Assembly: GCA_020631735.1 (NCBI GenBank) | Contig: CM036231.1 | Coordinates: 1,081,831 to 1,145,830, forward strand | Direction: 5' to 3' | Length of the DNA: 64,000 bases | Source of the DNA: Saccharum officinarum | Taxonomy: Eukaryota; Streptophyta; Magnoliopsida; Poales; Poaceae | Part shown: piece by piece, positions 32,821 through 43,892 of the stretch | How positions within the stretch are numbered: the first letter of the stretch is position 1 | Layout: every line of letters begins with the position of its first letter | The notes under the pieces: model-generated | Database searches by the model: none | Told to the model about the DNA's origin: nothing | What the model saw: only the letters and a program-made list of their open reading frames with translations | Made by a program: the position numbers and the translations under genes

Positions 32821-34900
32821 TTTTTTTTTTCTCGAATACGCAAAAGGTTTGCGTATCATTGTAATTAAGAAGAAGAGTTTAAACCATACACACAATATGC
32901 TTTTAATGAGCGCCCTAGGAGCTCATATAGCTGTGACCGGACCTTGTGCTTCGCACTACGATATTACACAAAAGTAAACAACCGACCTAAGAGCAGCACC
33001 ATAACCTATAGAACTGTGCCTCCCGCTGCTGGCTGCGCGACCCTGCTCCGTCATCCGAGAAGAGTCTTCTACCGGTCCTAGCGTTGGTCGCCGGGAATAG
33101 CTCGTCCAGAGCTTCCACCTCGCTCGACGTCAAGTTCCCAGCGAATAAGTCGTCGTATATTCGCTTGAACGAGGGTGAAATTGGAGCTCCCGGTGGAGCA
33201 AAGCCCAACCTCTGCATGAGGAGCACCTCGCCCTGCCTGGAGGTGGGAATGTGCGCCAGCAACTGAGCTGCAATCCGTCTGCTCCTCTTAGGCAGGGGTG
33301 GCCTTGTGGTTGCCACCTTCTGTCGTGGTGGGGTGGCGATCAGTGGCGGCATTCGCTTGAGCTGCACCTCCTCGGTGAACCGTGCGAGACACCGGGTGGC
33401 TTCGCGTGGCGAGGGCATCGTGTCGCTGTGGTTGGTGCAGTCATCCGCGACGCCGGGTGGTCCCGTCTGTGGTGGCGTGAGCTGAGGCGGCCCCTACACT
33501 GGCGACAACAGAGACAAGTCCGTCGTGCACTGAGCAGCCGTCGCTGGAGAACATGTGTCCACCACAAGCGCTTCAACCATCTGAGGGGCTGCCACCTAAG
33601 TAGGCAGACACTCAGGTGTTACAGCTCCCGTTGACTGACTCACGACGAGCGAGGCGGCAAGCTCCTCCAACATCGGGTCGAACATGGTGACCCAAGCGGG
33701 AGGTCCCGCGCTCGCACACAGCACCTAGGGATGAAAACGGATCGGATACGGACGGATATCACTCATATCGTATTTGTTTTCATATTTATGTCCGGATTCG
33801 GATTCGAATACGGATAGTATAAAAAATGCCGGATATGATACGATTGGATATCGACATCATAAATATGTGATTTAAATATTCGGATACGAATACGGTATCG
33901 GATGTTAAATATCCGGACTCGGATACGGACGGATTAAAACCCCTCTAAACGGATTCGGTCTCGAATACGGTCGGAAAATATCCGTACCGTTTTCATCCCT
34001 AACAGCACCAATGCCAGCGGATCTAGCTTTGGTGGAGTAGAAGAAGAAGTGGTGTTATCGACTGGCATGCCCCTGCTGATGTGCCTCGCTGACTTACTCA
34101 TGCGGCGTCGGTGGCAGCGGCAGCGACAACAGGTGCTGTCGGCGCCCCCATGGCCCTATGCGCAGCCCCATCCGAGCTCGGCGGACCGCCGCATGGCGCC
34201 TAGGAGGCCGGAGGGTCGCCACGAGCAGAGTGCCGTGGCAGGTTGCACCCTTCGTCGCCGACTTCGCAGACCTGGGCCACTTGCGATCCCTAGCGAGGTG
34301 TTGGTAGCCATGGCAACGCAGGCAACGTCGTGGCAACCGGCAAGTTGCGACGCGGTGCAAGTATGAGAGATAGTTAAAGCATTTGTCACGAAGCACTGCG
34401 GGGATCTTCCATGCCTGTGGGGAGCTGCTTATGGTGAAGCTCAACCGAGGCGGTCGCAGGTTGTGTCTCCTGCCATGGGAGGATCTCCTTCTACCCTTCG
34501 GCGTCGGGGGTGGAGACCCTTCCGCGGCGGGCAAGGATACGGCCATCCAATGGCCGAGCAGGAAGACCGTGCACCAGCTGGGGGAGCGGTCGGCTGCGTC
34601 TCCTCCGCCTTCGCCTAGGTCCATGCCGTCCAGCATCCACCACACCACGGCCCCGAGTCATGACTAGAGTCTGTGCGTGCGGCGGGGACGCATGTACCGG
34701 CCTTGTCGGACGACGAACGACGTCGAGGTAGGTTGTAGGGTAGTCGTCGTCGGACTCCTCTCCGTCGTCGTCCACCCAACGATGGCTCTTCGTGCGCTCA
34801 CCAGAGATGCAACCTGGGTGGAACGGAGGCGCGTCCGGTGAGAGAGGTGAGTGGCTGTGGGAGGCCACGCTCGGAGCTGGACTCGCTCCCCACTGCCAAC
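32821..34900 (-). mobile_element. LINE ORF1-type relic (minus strand), no reverse transcriptase
   Basis: The 3' end is a poly(A) tail seen as poly-T at 32821, preceded by the stem TACGCAAA-AGG-TTTGCGTA (32837-32855) found beside many grass LINE tails. Upstream on the minus strand, 33418-32987 encodes a C-terminal segment with a basic RSRRIAAQLL stretch, VLLMQRLGF and FAGNLTSSEVEALDELF, a pattern of grass LINE ORF1 proteins. Around 34200-34280 are two decayed CCHC knuckles (CFNYLSYLHRVATC and CLRCHGYQHLARDR), each with one Cys lost. No endonuclease or reverse transcriptase lies between. It is a deletion derivative or a non-autonomous element. Left and right limits and frame connections are uncertain. 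A hAT MITE (33726-34001) sits inside. Confidence 0.62.
33726..34001. mobile_element. hAT-type MITE in the LINE relic
   Basis: 276 bp with ends TAGGGATGAAAACGG / CCGT.TTTCATCCCTA and an interior dominated by CGGATACGGA-like repeats. A perfect 8-bp duplication ACAGCACC lies at 33718-33725 and 34002-34009. Confidence 0.93.
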
Positions 34901-35710
34901 CAAGGGCGACGTACTGCCGTCAGGCACGACCGGCACCTCAGCTATCGTGACCCAGGTGAGGTGGCCACCGTGGCGACAACCGACTCAGGTGACGGATGGG
35001 GCGATGGATCGCTGGTGGAGGACTGTGCCAACCGCGCGCGGCATGCCTCTGACCTCAGAGGACGCGGACCCAGATGAGAGCGGCGCGGCTCGAGATCCAT
35101 CCCCACAGGGACTTCCAGACTCTGGCTGTTGCTGCTGCGGGCGGGGCGCCGAGGTGGCTTCCACGGCCATGTGCGTGACGCGGCCACTGTCCTCCTGTCG
35201 GCATTATACATTCTTCTCAAGCCTATGTCATGGGGAATATCCATAGAATTGGGGCAGAGATTCCCCTTTTCACATGCTTACTTCCCAAGCCAACAAAGTG
35301 ACTTGCTTGCGATACTAACTGGACCCTTATCTTGTAAAGGTTTTTTTTTGGACCTAGTTTCTTATATCAGTGCCTTGGTTCATTTGGACAACACAAGAAC
35401 TAGATGCTCTTCGCAGAAAAACTTACAACTACAACCATTGAAGGGATTGTTAAAATACAATTCTGCTTGGTATGTGTTTTTAAATATGCAACACAGCTAC
35501 TACTCTGTCCTTTTTTGTTTGTCGTCCGGGAAACGTGTATGTGAGGGAAACACGGTTTTCTAGAGACAAACATTTAGGGACGGAGGGTGTAGATGTTTAG
35601 CATTTGTTTGACAGAAGTTAACTGCACCTGCTATAACTGTGCTTCTGCAGGTGCATGATTATTAATTTCCCTGTTTGGTTCAGTTTTGCAACTGCTTTAC
35701 TTTTCCACAG
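34901..35710. other. Unassigned stretch
   Basis: 34901-35200 is GC-rich and may be the 5' part of the LINE relic. 35200-35700 has no recognisable gene; open frames carry no domain. Confidence 0.3.
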
Positions 35711-35764
35711 GGAAGGCTCACAAGATTATTTATCAGAAACATTATCCAAAGAGATAACGGCTGA

Positions 35765-36204
35765 CGCCTTGTTTAGATGGCTAAAGTTAGAAAAAATTGG
35801 CACTGTAGCACTTTCGTTTGTATTCGGCAATTATTGTCTAATCATGGAGTAACTGGGCTCAAAAGATTCGTCTCATGATTTACAATCAAATTGTGCAATT
35901 AGTTATTTTTTTATTTACATTTACTGCTTCATACATGTGTCCCTAGATTAAGCGACGAAGCCAGGATCAGACCGCAGCCAGGGTTGCTTCCTCTTCTTCT
36001 TCCTCCCGCCCCTCCTTCCCTTCTTCTTCCTCCTCATGGCGGTAGGTAGGGCTTAGGGGGGCTGTGTGTTCCCATGGCCGGTAGGGGGGCTGGAGCCCGG
36101 GTTGCCCCCCCCCCCCCCCCCCGCTGGCTTTGTCGCTGCCTAGATTCGATGTGATGGAGAGAGAGTGTAAAAACTTGGAATTTTAAAGCAATATAAACGA
36201 GGCC
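35765..36204. mobile_element. Tourist-like MITE in a coding exon, itself interrupted
   Basis: Ends CGCCTTGTTTAG / ATAAACGAGGCC with TGA duplicated at 35762-35764 and 36205-36207. It holds a nested hAT-like insertion at 35950-36138; without it the MITE is about 243 bp, the same size as its relatives in this window. Confidence 0.88.
35950..36138. mobile_element. hAT-like element nested in the MITE
   Basis: 189 bp, ends AAGCGACGAAGCCAG / CTGGCTTTGTCGCTG, with an 8-bp duplication CCTAGATT (35942-35949 and 36139-36146). Contains pyrimidine runs and 18 consecutive C at 36105-36122, a likely site of assembly error. Confidence 0.9.
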
Positions 36205-36640
36205 TGAATCAATAAGTGATGTCAGTCTTGTTCAGAGGGCAGCCTTTTACCTTTCTTGGGTGCTATGCCCTTCTAATGATGATCAATGCGAGATACTATC
36301 AAACAATATTTTGGAAATATCACATTCTTGGGCTAGGAACAACAAAAAGTGCCTAAGCTACCAAAGTACTGTGAATCATAGGTGGAAACTGCGAATACCC
36401 ACAGCTGCGAATTCAGAGAAATTCCATGTGCCTATAAACACTGTAAGCTCCCTGGTTAAAGAATTTGATGATCGATATGTAAAATGTTGTAGAACAACTG
36501 CCTTTCCTCAAGTGCAAGTTGGAAAACTATCAGACCTCCATCCCTCGTACTTTAACCTGTTGCATCAGTGGATTCCTTTAGGAGTATTGCTTGTATCACC
36601 TAGTTGTGTTAACGAGCAGAACTGTGATATCCCTACATGA

Positions 36641-36960
36641 TTTTTCACCCCGTCCCATCGAATGTTTGGACACATGCATGAATCATTAAATATAGATAAA
36701 AAATAACTAATTGCATAGTTTGCATGGATTTTGCGAGACGAATCTTTTAAGCCTAATTAGTCCATGATTAGCCATAATTGCTACAGTAACCCACATGTGT
36801 TAATGCCAGATTAATTAGGCTTAATAAATTCGTCTCGCGGTTTCTAAGCGAGTTATGTAATTAGTTTTTTTTATTAGTATGTGAACACCCCTTCCGACAT
36901 CCTATGAAACATCCGATGTGACACCCAAAAACTTTTCGCCCACGAACTAAACAAGGCCTT
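36641..36960. mobile_element. Tourist-like MITE, left end eroded
   Basis: The right end is GAACTAAACAAGGCC. The body has TTAAGCCTAATTAGTCCATG and, in the opposite sense, a TTAATTAGGCTTAATAAATTC segment, so two arms face each other. The left end runs into the unidentified exon without a clear terminus. Confidence 0.65.
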
Positions 36961-37875
36961 AGTCTGGTGTAAGCAATTCATGCCATGCTCATATGTCATT
37001 GAAAATTAAGACAGTGGCCCCTACTAAACTGAGAGTGCCTATATTATGCTCTGGTTGATTCAGTCATCCACTACCATGTCCCACCAAAATAACACGTGTT
37101 CAATCATTGATTGCTTTTTCTAGAGTAAATGAGATTTGTGGCTTATCTATGTGTTTAGTACAATTACGTTTCTCTACTACTTAATCCGCTTACAGCTCAT
37201 ATTAACAAGGTGCTAGGTTGTACAATTTAGTTGCTTCAAAAATTGTTGCCACTCTTTCCTTGGTAGGTTTTCAGAGGTCATGCTATAAAAATTATGGGCT
37301 ATACTTTTATTTGAATTCTAAGGTTTGTTTAATGTGGTTAGAGTTGAAAGTTTGGGGCTTGGAAGAGAGGTTGAAAAAACTGTTGTCTTCTGCTTTTTCT
37401 CAGTCTTGCCTTTTCCCGCTCTCACTCCATGACAGTTCTACCTTGTATTGTTCCTCCAGCTCATAGGACATGTTCTTTGATCCCACTATTCCAGACTCAC
37501 GACAATTCTTCCTTTGCAGGATTCAAACAAAGATACTATGATTGTAACTGTTTCAATTGTGCAGGTCAGATGAAGTAGGCGATACATTGAGGTAACACAA
37601 TCCACCCTGCAGCTCAGGGCTCCTTTAATGCATGAATAGGTCAGTTACAATAACTTGGTCTTCCGAATGGCACACGTTCCTCCAGCATCATTCTAATCCT
37701 AATTTCTCTGTCTGCGGCAAAGACTGCCTCTGCCTTGCTTGAAGTCATCTGACATGGTGACATTTTGGTGGTATGGACTCCAAGTGTACTACCCCAGTCC
37801 CCTTGACTGCGCACCAAGCCAGTTGGTCACCATGTTACCATTGCTGGGATGTATGCTCTCAAGGATGCCTTTTTG
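36961..37875. other. Probable intron or intergenic sequence
   Basis: AT-rich, with no substantial frame. A possible short exon (SDEVGDTL) is bounded by GTGCAG and GAGGTAAC near 37560-37595 but cannot be confirmed. Confidence 0.3.
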
Positions 37876-38498
37876 AGTCAAACCTCAGCTGTTTCGAGCT
37901 CTATATATCGCATTAATACCCATGGGCATGGATTCAAACTGGAGAGACGCTCTATATATGTAAATAACTAAAGATTGGTAATATCTAAATGTTTCTACAC
38001 CTCACCACAAGTGCTCCAGGTGTGGTTGTGTGGATTATGTTTGGTGTTACCTTTTGCTTATTTATGTGGTTAATCTAACAGTTAGTGGTAAATGAGGCCT
38101 TTTTGTAACCCTCCCTACTTGCCTGGAACACAGTAAGACTATGATACATTAATAACAATACAGTTTCAACTACAATTTGTTTTTCTGCCCTCACCAAAAT
38201 CGTTGCTCCATACATGCAGATGAGCTATTTTCTTCTGTCAACTCTAAACCTCCCTTCGGTGGTTGTTCCTTTTCCAGTTCTCAAAGATTGTTTCCTCAGT
38301 GTGGATTCTAAGCAGGATTGTCTGCTTCCTTCCTTTATTTATTAATAGTAATGTCAGGTTAATCTTTGGGATTTTTTAAATGTACCTCTAATTACATGCT
38401 CACCGATGTTGAGTAATTTGTGTCTCTTCATGTTTATTTCCTTGACTGACTTTATTTTTTTTACATTTGCAACTTCCAATTCAATGAAATCAAGTCAC

Positions 38499-41400
38499 TT
38501 TTAGATGAAATCTCAGGTAAACCTTCCTACAACCCTTTTACTGTATTAAATAATACTTCTAATGCTGATCTACAAAAGGTTGTTAAGGACTTATATATAG
38601 AGGTAGTAGACATGGATGAACAATTTGATACTTTTAGAGCAGAAGAAGTTGTTAGGGCTGCTATTGCTGAGGCCAACTACAAATGTTTCTTGGAGAAACA
38701 AAATAGCAAAAGTGTGTCCCAGGAGGAGGGCCAATCAGGAGATTTGTCCCTGGATGTGATTAATAATTCTCACAGGGATGTGCAATTATCCACTCTCAGG
38801 GGCGAGAGTGAGTGCACAGGGGAGGTCTCTCTTGAGGGGGTTTCTGCTATCCAAAATCCACAATGAGAATCTTTTTTTGGAATGTTAGAGGCCTTGGGAA
38901 AGCTCGCAGAAGGAAGTTGGTAAAAGACCATATTCTGCTTGAGGAGGTAGATGTTGTTGCTTTACAGGAAACCATCAAACAAGACTTTGAAGACTGGGAG
39001 CTTAGGGAAATGGCAGGTAACAAAGATTTTTGCTGGAAATGGTCTCTAGCTCGAGGGCACTCAGGGGGACTGCTTTTGGGCATTAAGAATGATGTTTTTG
39101 AAATTGAGCATGAGGAGTCAGCTACTTATTTTTTGGCTGTTCAAATTAGAAATAGGGTCTCAAATTTTAGGTTCTGGGTGGTAAATGTTTATGGGCCTGC
39201 TCAGCATGAGAATGCTGGAGATTTCATACAGGAGTTGTCTGAGTTTTGTGACAAAGGAAATCTTCCCATTCTGTTGGGAGGTGATTTCAATCTGATCAGG
39301 AATGATAAAGAAAGGAATATTGGTCATGGGGATAGAAAACTGATGGAGATGTTTAATGATTTCATTGGGCAGTTTAGGCTAAGAGAACTTTTCATCTCAG
39401 GGGCTAAGTTCACCTGGTCAAATAAACAACTTCACCCTATTTTGGTCAAATTAGATAGGATTCTAGTCACAGATAACTGGGAGGACAGGTTTCCTAAATG
39501 CTATGCTTGGTCTAAAGCCAGGGTTGGTTCAGATCATTGTCCACTTATTTTGGACTCTGGAGAACAGGGGAACTCTAGGCCAAGATATTTTTTCTTCCAA
39601 GAACAATGGCTGCATAATGAGGGGTTCTATAAGCTTGTTTCTGATAAATGGAGAGAGGTCAGGACAAGTTTTAATCAGCAATCTTATTCTTTGGATATAT
39701 GGCATGGGTGTCTACAAGCACTGAGAAAGTTCTTAAAAGGGTGGAATTTGAATTTACTGGGTTCACAAAGGATGGTTAAAACAATGGTCACTAAGAGGAT
39801 TCAAGAGATTGACAATTTTGCTGAATCTAGAATTTTAGACATCACAGAATGGGAGGAGAGGATTGATCTGGAGAAGCAACTGGAGGAGATAGAAAAACTG
39901 GAAGAACTTTACTGGAAACAAAGAGTTGGAGATAATTGGATCCTGAAAGGGGAGGCGAATACTAAATTTTTTCATCAATTTGCGAATGGCAGAAGAAGAA
40001 AGAATAATATTTCATATTTGGAAACTGAGGATGGTGAAGTTAGGGGACAAAAGGATATATCTGCTCATGTTGTGCATTTCTACAAAAACTTGTTTGGTAA
40101 CAATGAAACATGCTCTTTGAAACTTGGGGAAAATTTTTGGCCAGCTAGTTTTACTCTTGAGGATGTTGACAAAGTTGCTCTGACTAGGGCCTTTGATTTA
40201 GCGGAGATCAAGTCTGTCCTGTTTGACATGAAAGATAGCTCGGCCCCGGGCCCAGATGGATTTGGGGCCAAATTCTACAAAACCTTCTGGGAGGTAATCA
40301 AAGGAGATGTGTTTTGCTATGTTCCAGGATTTTTCTGCTGGTTCCTTGGATATTAAAAGACTTAACTACGGTGTGATTACCTTAGTCCCAAAAACGAAAG
40401 AAGCAAATACTGTTAAACAATTTAGGCCGATTTGTCTTCTTAATGTGGGTTATAAGTGGTTCACTAAGGTACTCACCAACAGGCTTGTCCCTATTGCCCA
40501 GAAATGCATTGGGAAGAATCAAACTGGCTTTATAAAAGGGAGGAATATCCTGGATGGGGTGGTGGTGCTTCATGAAGTGGTGCATGAAATGAGGAAATCT
40601 AAAAGAAAAGGCTTAATTATGAAGATTGATTTTGAGAAAGCATATGATCGTGTGAGGTGGGACTTTCTGGAAAAAAAACTATGATTGGGCGAGGTTTTCC
40701 GCCTCAGTGGATCAAGTGGGTTATGGACACTGTTAAGGGAGGAAGGGTACGTGTGAATGTGAATGGGGAAAGGAGTCCTTACTTCAGGACCTTTAGAGGG
40801 TTACGCCAGGGGGATCCCCTTTCTCCCCTTCTTTTCAATATTATTGCTGATGCACTGGGGGTGATGATGGATAAAGCTGTGCATAAGAATCATATAAAAG
40901 GGGTCTTGGATGATCTTATCCCTGGGGGGATTTCTCACATATAGTATGCAGATGATACTGTCCTAATGATAGATGGCTCTGAACAATCTATAACTAATCT
41001 AAAATTGATTTTGTATTGTTTCGAATGGTTATCGGGGTTGAAAATAAACTTCCATAAAGTGAAGTTTTTGCTTTTGGAGTCTCTCAAAATGAAAAAGAAC
41101 TCTGGGCTAATAGATTGAATTGTGCTCTAGGGGAGCTTCCTATGAAATACCTGGGAATTCCTATAAGTGATTCACACATTAACATAACTGGCTTCAGTTA
41201 CATTGTCCAGAAAATCTTTAAGAGGTTGGATCCGTGGAAAGGGAAGCATTTGACCTCTGGAGGAAAGCATATTTTGACTAATTCATGTTTGAGTAGCATT
41301 CCTATCTACTGTATGGGGTTTTATTATTTGCAGGATGGGGTTCATAGTCAAATGAATAGTATTAGAGCAAAGTTTCTCTAGGAAGGGGCTGATGGTAAGT

Positions 41401-42683
41401 TCATATATCATATGGCGAAATGGGAAATGGTAACCAGGCCCAAGGATCAGGGGGGTTTGGGCATCATTAACACAAGAATTATGAATGACTGCTTGTTGGT
41501 TAAGTGGATATGGAAGATTTTCCAAAACCCAGAGGAATTATGGTTTAAATTGGTGAAAGCCAAGTATATGTCTGAGGGGAGTTTTTTTTATTCCAATATA
41601 AAAGGGAGTTCCCAATTTTGGCAAGGGCTTCATAAAGTCAAACATATTTTCAAATGGGGGCTATTTTTAGGATTGGAAATGGGCTTCATTGTAAATTCTG
41701 GACCGATTGTTGGCTACATGATGTTCCTTTATGTATCTCTTATAATAATCTGTTTAAAATGGTGGAAGATCCAAACTGTGCTATTGCAGACTACATAATT
41801 GATAATCAATGGTGGGTGGAGTTTAGGAGATCCTTATCAGCTTCTGAATATAATACTTGGTCAGAACTTTTGGGTGATTTACAAACTGTAGTGCTTACTT
41901 CTGCCCCCGATACTGTTATTTGGGCTCTGGAAAGTAATAAGAATTTTTCAACCAAATCTCTGTACCGGTTTTTAACTGATAGGGGGATAGCCAGTAAGAT
42001 GGTTGTCTTTATCTGGAAGGCTAAATTGCCTTTGAAAATTAGAGTCTTCTTATGGCAAATTTTTAACAACAAGTTGCAGGTGGCTCAAAGCCTTATTAAA
42101 AGGGGTTGGAAAGGAAGTAAGGATTGTTGCTTATGTGGGAAAACCGAATCTGTGGAACATATCTTCTTTAAATGTCATATTGCTAAATTTGTTTGGAGCA
42201 TAATTGGGGAAGTGTTCCGTATCAGTGTTCCCAGATCTCTAGATGATCTCAGCCTCTGGATTCAGGGCAAGGGGCCCTTCCCTAGTCGAATGATCATGTT
42301 CATGTTTGCAGGGTTCGCATGGGCTATCTGGACGACAAGGAACAAGATGGCGATAGAGAAAAAGTTTCCAAAAGCCCCTACTGATGTCATCTATTGTGCT
42401 ATATCTATTCTACAGAAGTGGAGGCTACTGCTGAAGGAGGGGGACAAGAAGTTCTTTGATAAAGCCAAGGATGATATCATGAAGTGGATAAAGGGTTTCC
42501 AGCCGAGCAAATATTCAATGTCAGACATCTTGGAGATTTAGTCTGTGTAATAGGGCCTTGCTTTCTGTCGTTCACGTTTGGTAGCTGGTACCCCTTTCAA
42601 AGTTCTGTACTGTAGCTGGTAACCCCAGCATATACCTGTTTTTGCTTTCTATAAAAGCAGAGGTTAAACTCGGTTTAAAAAAA
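38499..42683 (+). mobile_element. 5'-truncated L1-type LINE
   Basis: Flanked by the 15-bp duplication ATGAAATCAAGTCAC (38484-38498 and 42684-42698) with an A-run tail. It starts inside ORF1, of which the last 120-odd codons remain (to 38866). ORF2 begins at ATG 38863, overlapping ORF1 by 4 bases, and reads for 497 codons: endonuclease with WNVRGLG, LQETIKQ, GGDFNLI, GSDHCPL; reverse transcriptase start APGPDGFG. It then breaks near 40306 but continues in other frames with TLVPK, FEKAYDRVRWDF, RQGDPLSPLLF, YADD (40945-40956) and a zf-RVT-type end (CCLCGKTESVEHIFFKC) to TAG at 42539-42541. Breaks shared with the second copy include TAG at 40942 just before YADD, a frame shift near 41060, TAG at 41379 and a shift near 41660. 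It cannot mobilise itself. Confidence 0.93.
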
Positions 42684-42698
42684 ATGAAATCAAGTCAC

Positions 42699-43792
42699 GC
42701 GTCACGACGATTATCCACATGCCTCAGCCATCACTAGCACCAGCGTATATCATCGTATACCACTGATCTCAGGGACTTAGAGCAAGTGAAAAACAAAAAC
42801 ACATAGGCAGAAACCCTGCATAAAAATTTTGTAGCCTAAGGTTCTGCATACTCATGCTGAGACAGCGACCATGCACAGCACACACAAGCGCGATCAGCAG
42901 CTGCACGCACAGCAACGCGCGCGTACCGTGCTAGTTTGTGTTTATCCACTCATATTGCCATTGCTGTGCGTGTTGCTATGTTCGATTCATTCTGATCCAG
43001 CATCCAAGTAAGTCATCCGGAGGTAAGTTTTAGAAACCTCTATTTATTGCACCTATATCTATGTATTAGGTTAATCAGTTTACTGCCTGCACATGTTCTT
43101 TGTTGCCACTGTATCACAGTAGTTTATGTTACTTTGTTTGGCAATAGTTGTCTGATGGTTTTTTTAGGGCAAAAGCTGTGGGGGAGATCCCCACAGCACT
43201 TTTGAATAACAAAGCAAAGGAGAGTCCGATGTTGTAGTAGTAATATCAGAATATTATAGCAGTATTCAGAGATGAATTTAATATTGCTCCACTCTCCAGC
43301 ATGATAATTAATGATTCAGAACATTTTAATCAAGGCAAGTACTACTCAGTAATATTTTGGACTTCACACAGTTGAAGAGCAAACTTTATTCAGTTTCTCT
43401 TTGAACTGTGTGAAGTCCCATGTCTACACTGTTAGAACAAACTTTAATATCTGGAGTTCTTCTGTTGGCACTTTGCAATACTAATGCAGTTCAGTTTCTA
43501 CCATATTCTACTTTTCAATGCTACTGCAGTTCAGTTTGTTGAACATATTTGCACCGCAAATCTGTTCTGAAACTGTGGCTGGCTACCATCAACCTGAAAC
43601 TAACCACTTAACAAGTTAGCAGATTGGTAGTTCCAGCAGTAGTCCAGTGACATGGCTCTTCCATCCCTACCTCATTACTGTGAGGAAACCTTGCAAGTGA
43701 CCATGTGGCTGATGTTCTGTGCTATGCAGACTTCCCATTGGCCGTTCTGATTTCCCAGCCCTTAATTAGCTGATTAGCTTTAACTTCCTAAG
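42699..43792. other. Sequence after the LINE up to the gap
   Basis: No gene. Holds a hairpin-plus-poly-T LINE tail at about 43159-43225. Confidence 0.5.
43159..43225 (-). repeat. Isolated LINE 3' tail with hairpin
   Basis: A poly-T run followed by GCTGTGGGG-GAGAT-CCCCACAGC (43175-43197), a perfect 9-bp stem, in the arrangement seen at the 3' end of the LINE at 12788. Probably a very short 5'-truncated LINE copy. It recurs in the duplicate at about 49166-49233. Confidence 0.6.
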
Positions 43793-43892
43793 NNNNNNNN
43801 NNNNNNNNNNNNNNNNNNNNNNNNNNNNNNNNNNNNNNNNNNNNNNNNNNNNNNNNNNNNNNNNNNNNNNNNNNNNNNNNNNNNNNNNNNNN
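43793..43892. other. Assembly gap (100 N)
   Basis: Exactly 100 N, the conventional size for a gap of unknown length. Confidence 1.

Larger units (their letters stand above)
35711..36640 (+). pseudogene. Exon of an unidentified plant gene, split by a MITE
   Basis: After an acceptor TTTTCCACAG (35701-35710) the + strand reads EGSQDYLSETLSKEITA. A Tourist-like MITE interrupts at 35765, and the frame resumes at 36208 with ESISDVSLVQRAAFYLSW and continues to TGA at 36638-36640. Taking out the MITE with one copy of its TGA duplication joins GCT-GAA-TCA in frame, which argues that this was real coding sequence. The product (Ser-rich, IPTAANSEKF, VSSLVKEFDDR) matches no family I can name. The stop at the end lies at the border of the next MITE, so the original exon may have gone on. 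An exon with similar character lies at 49915-50140. Whether a transcript still bridges them is unknown. Confidence 0.45.
37876..43792. repeat. 5.9-kb segment repeated after the gap (first copy)
   Basis: 5917 bases that reappear at 43893-49800 (5908 bases). The repeat begins exactly where the sequence after the N run begins and ends exactly where the N run starts. I find 12 small indels, nearly all in homopolymers and summing to the 9-base length difference, and one substitution (T at about 42872, C in the other copy). Confidence 0.97.

Noticed and set aside
35129..35563. 144-codon frame at the right of the LINE relic
   Set aside because: Mixed GC-rich start and AT-rich end, no recognisable protein; likely chance.
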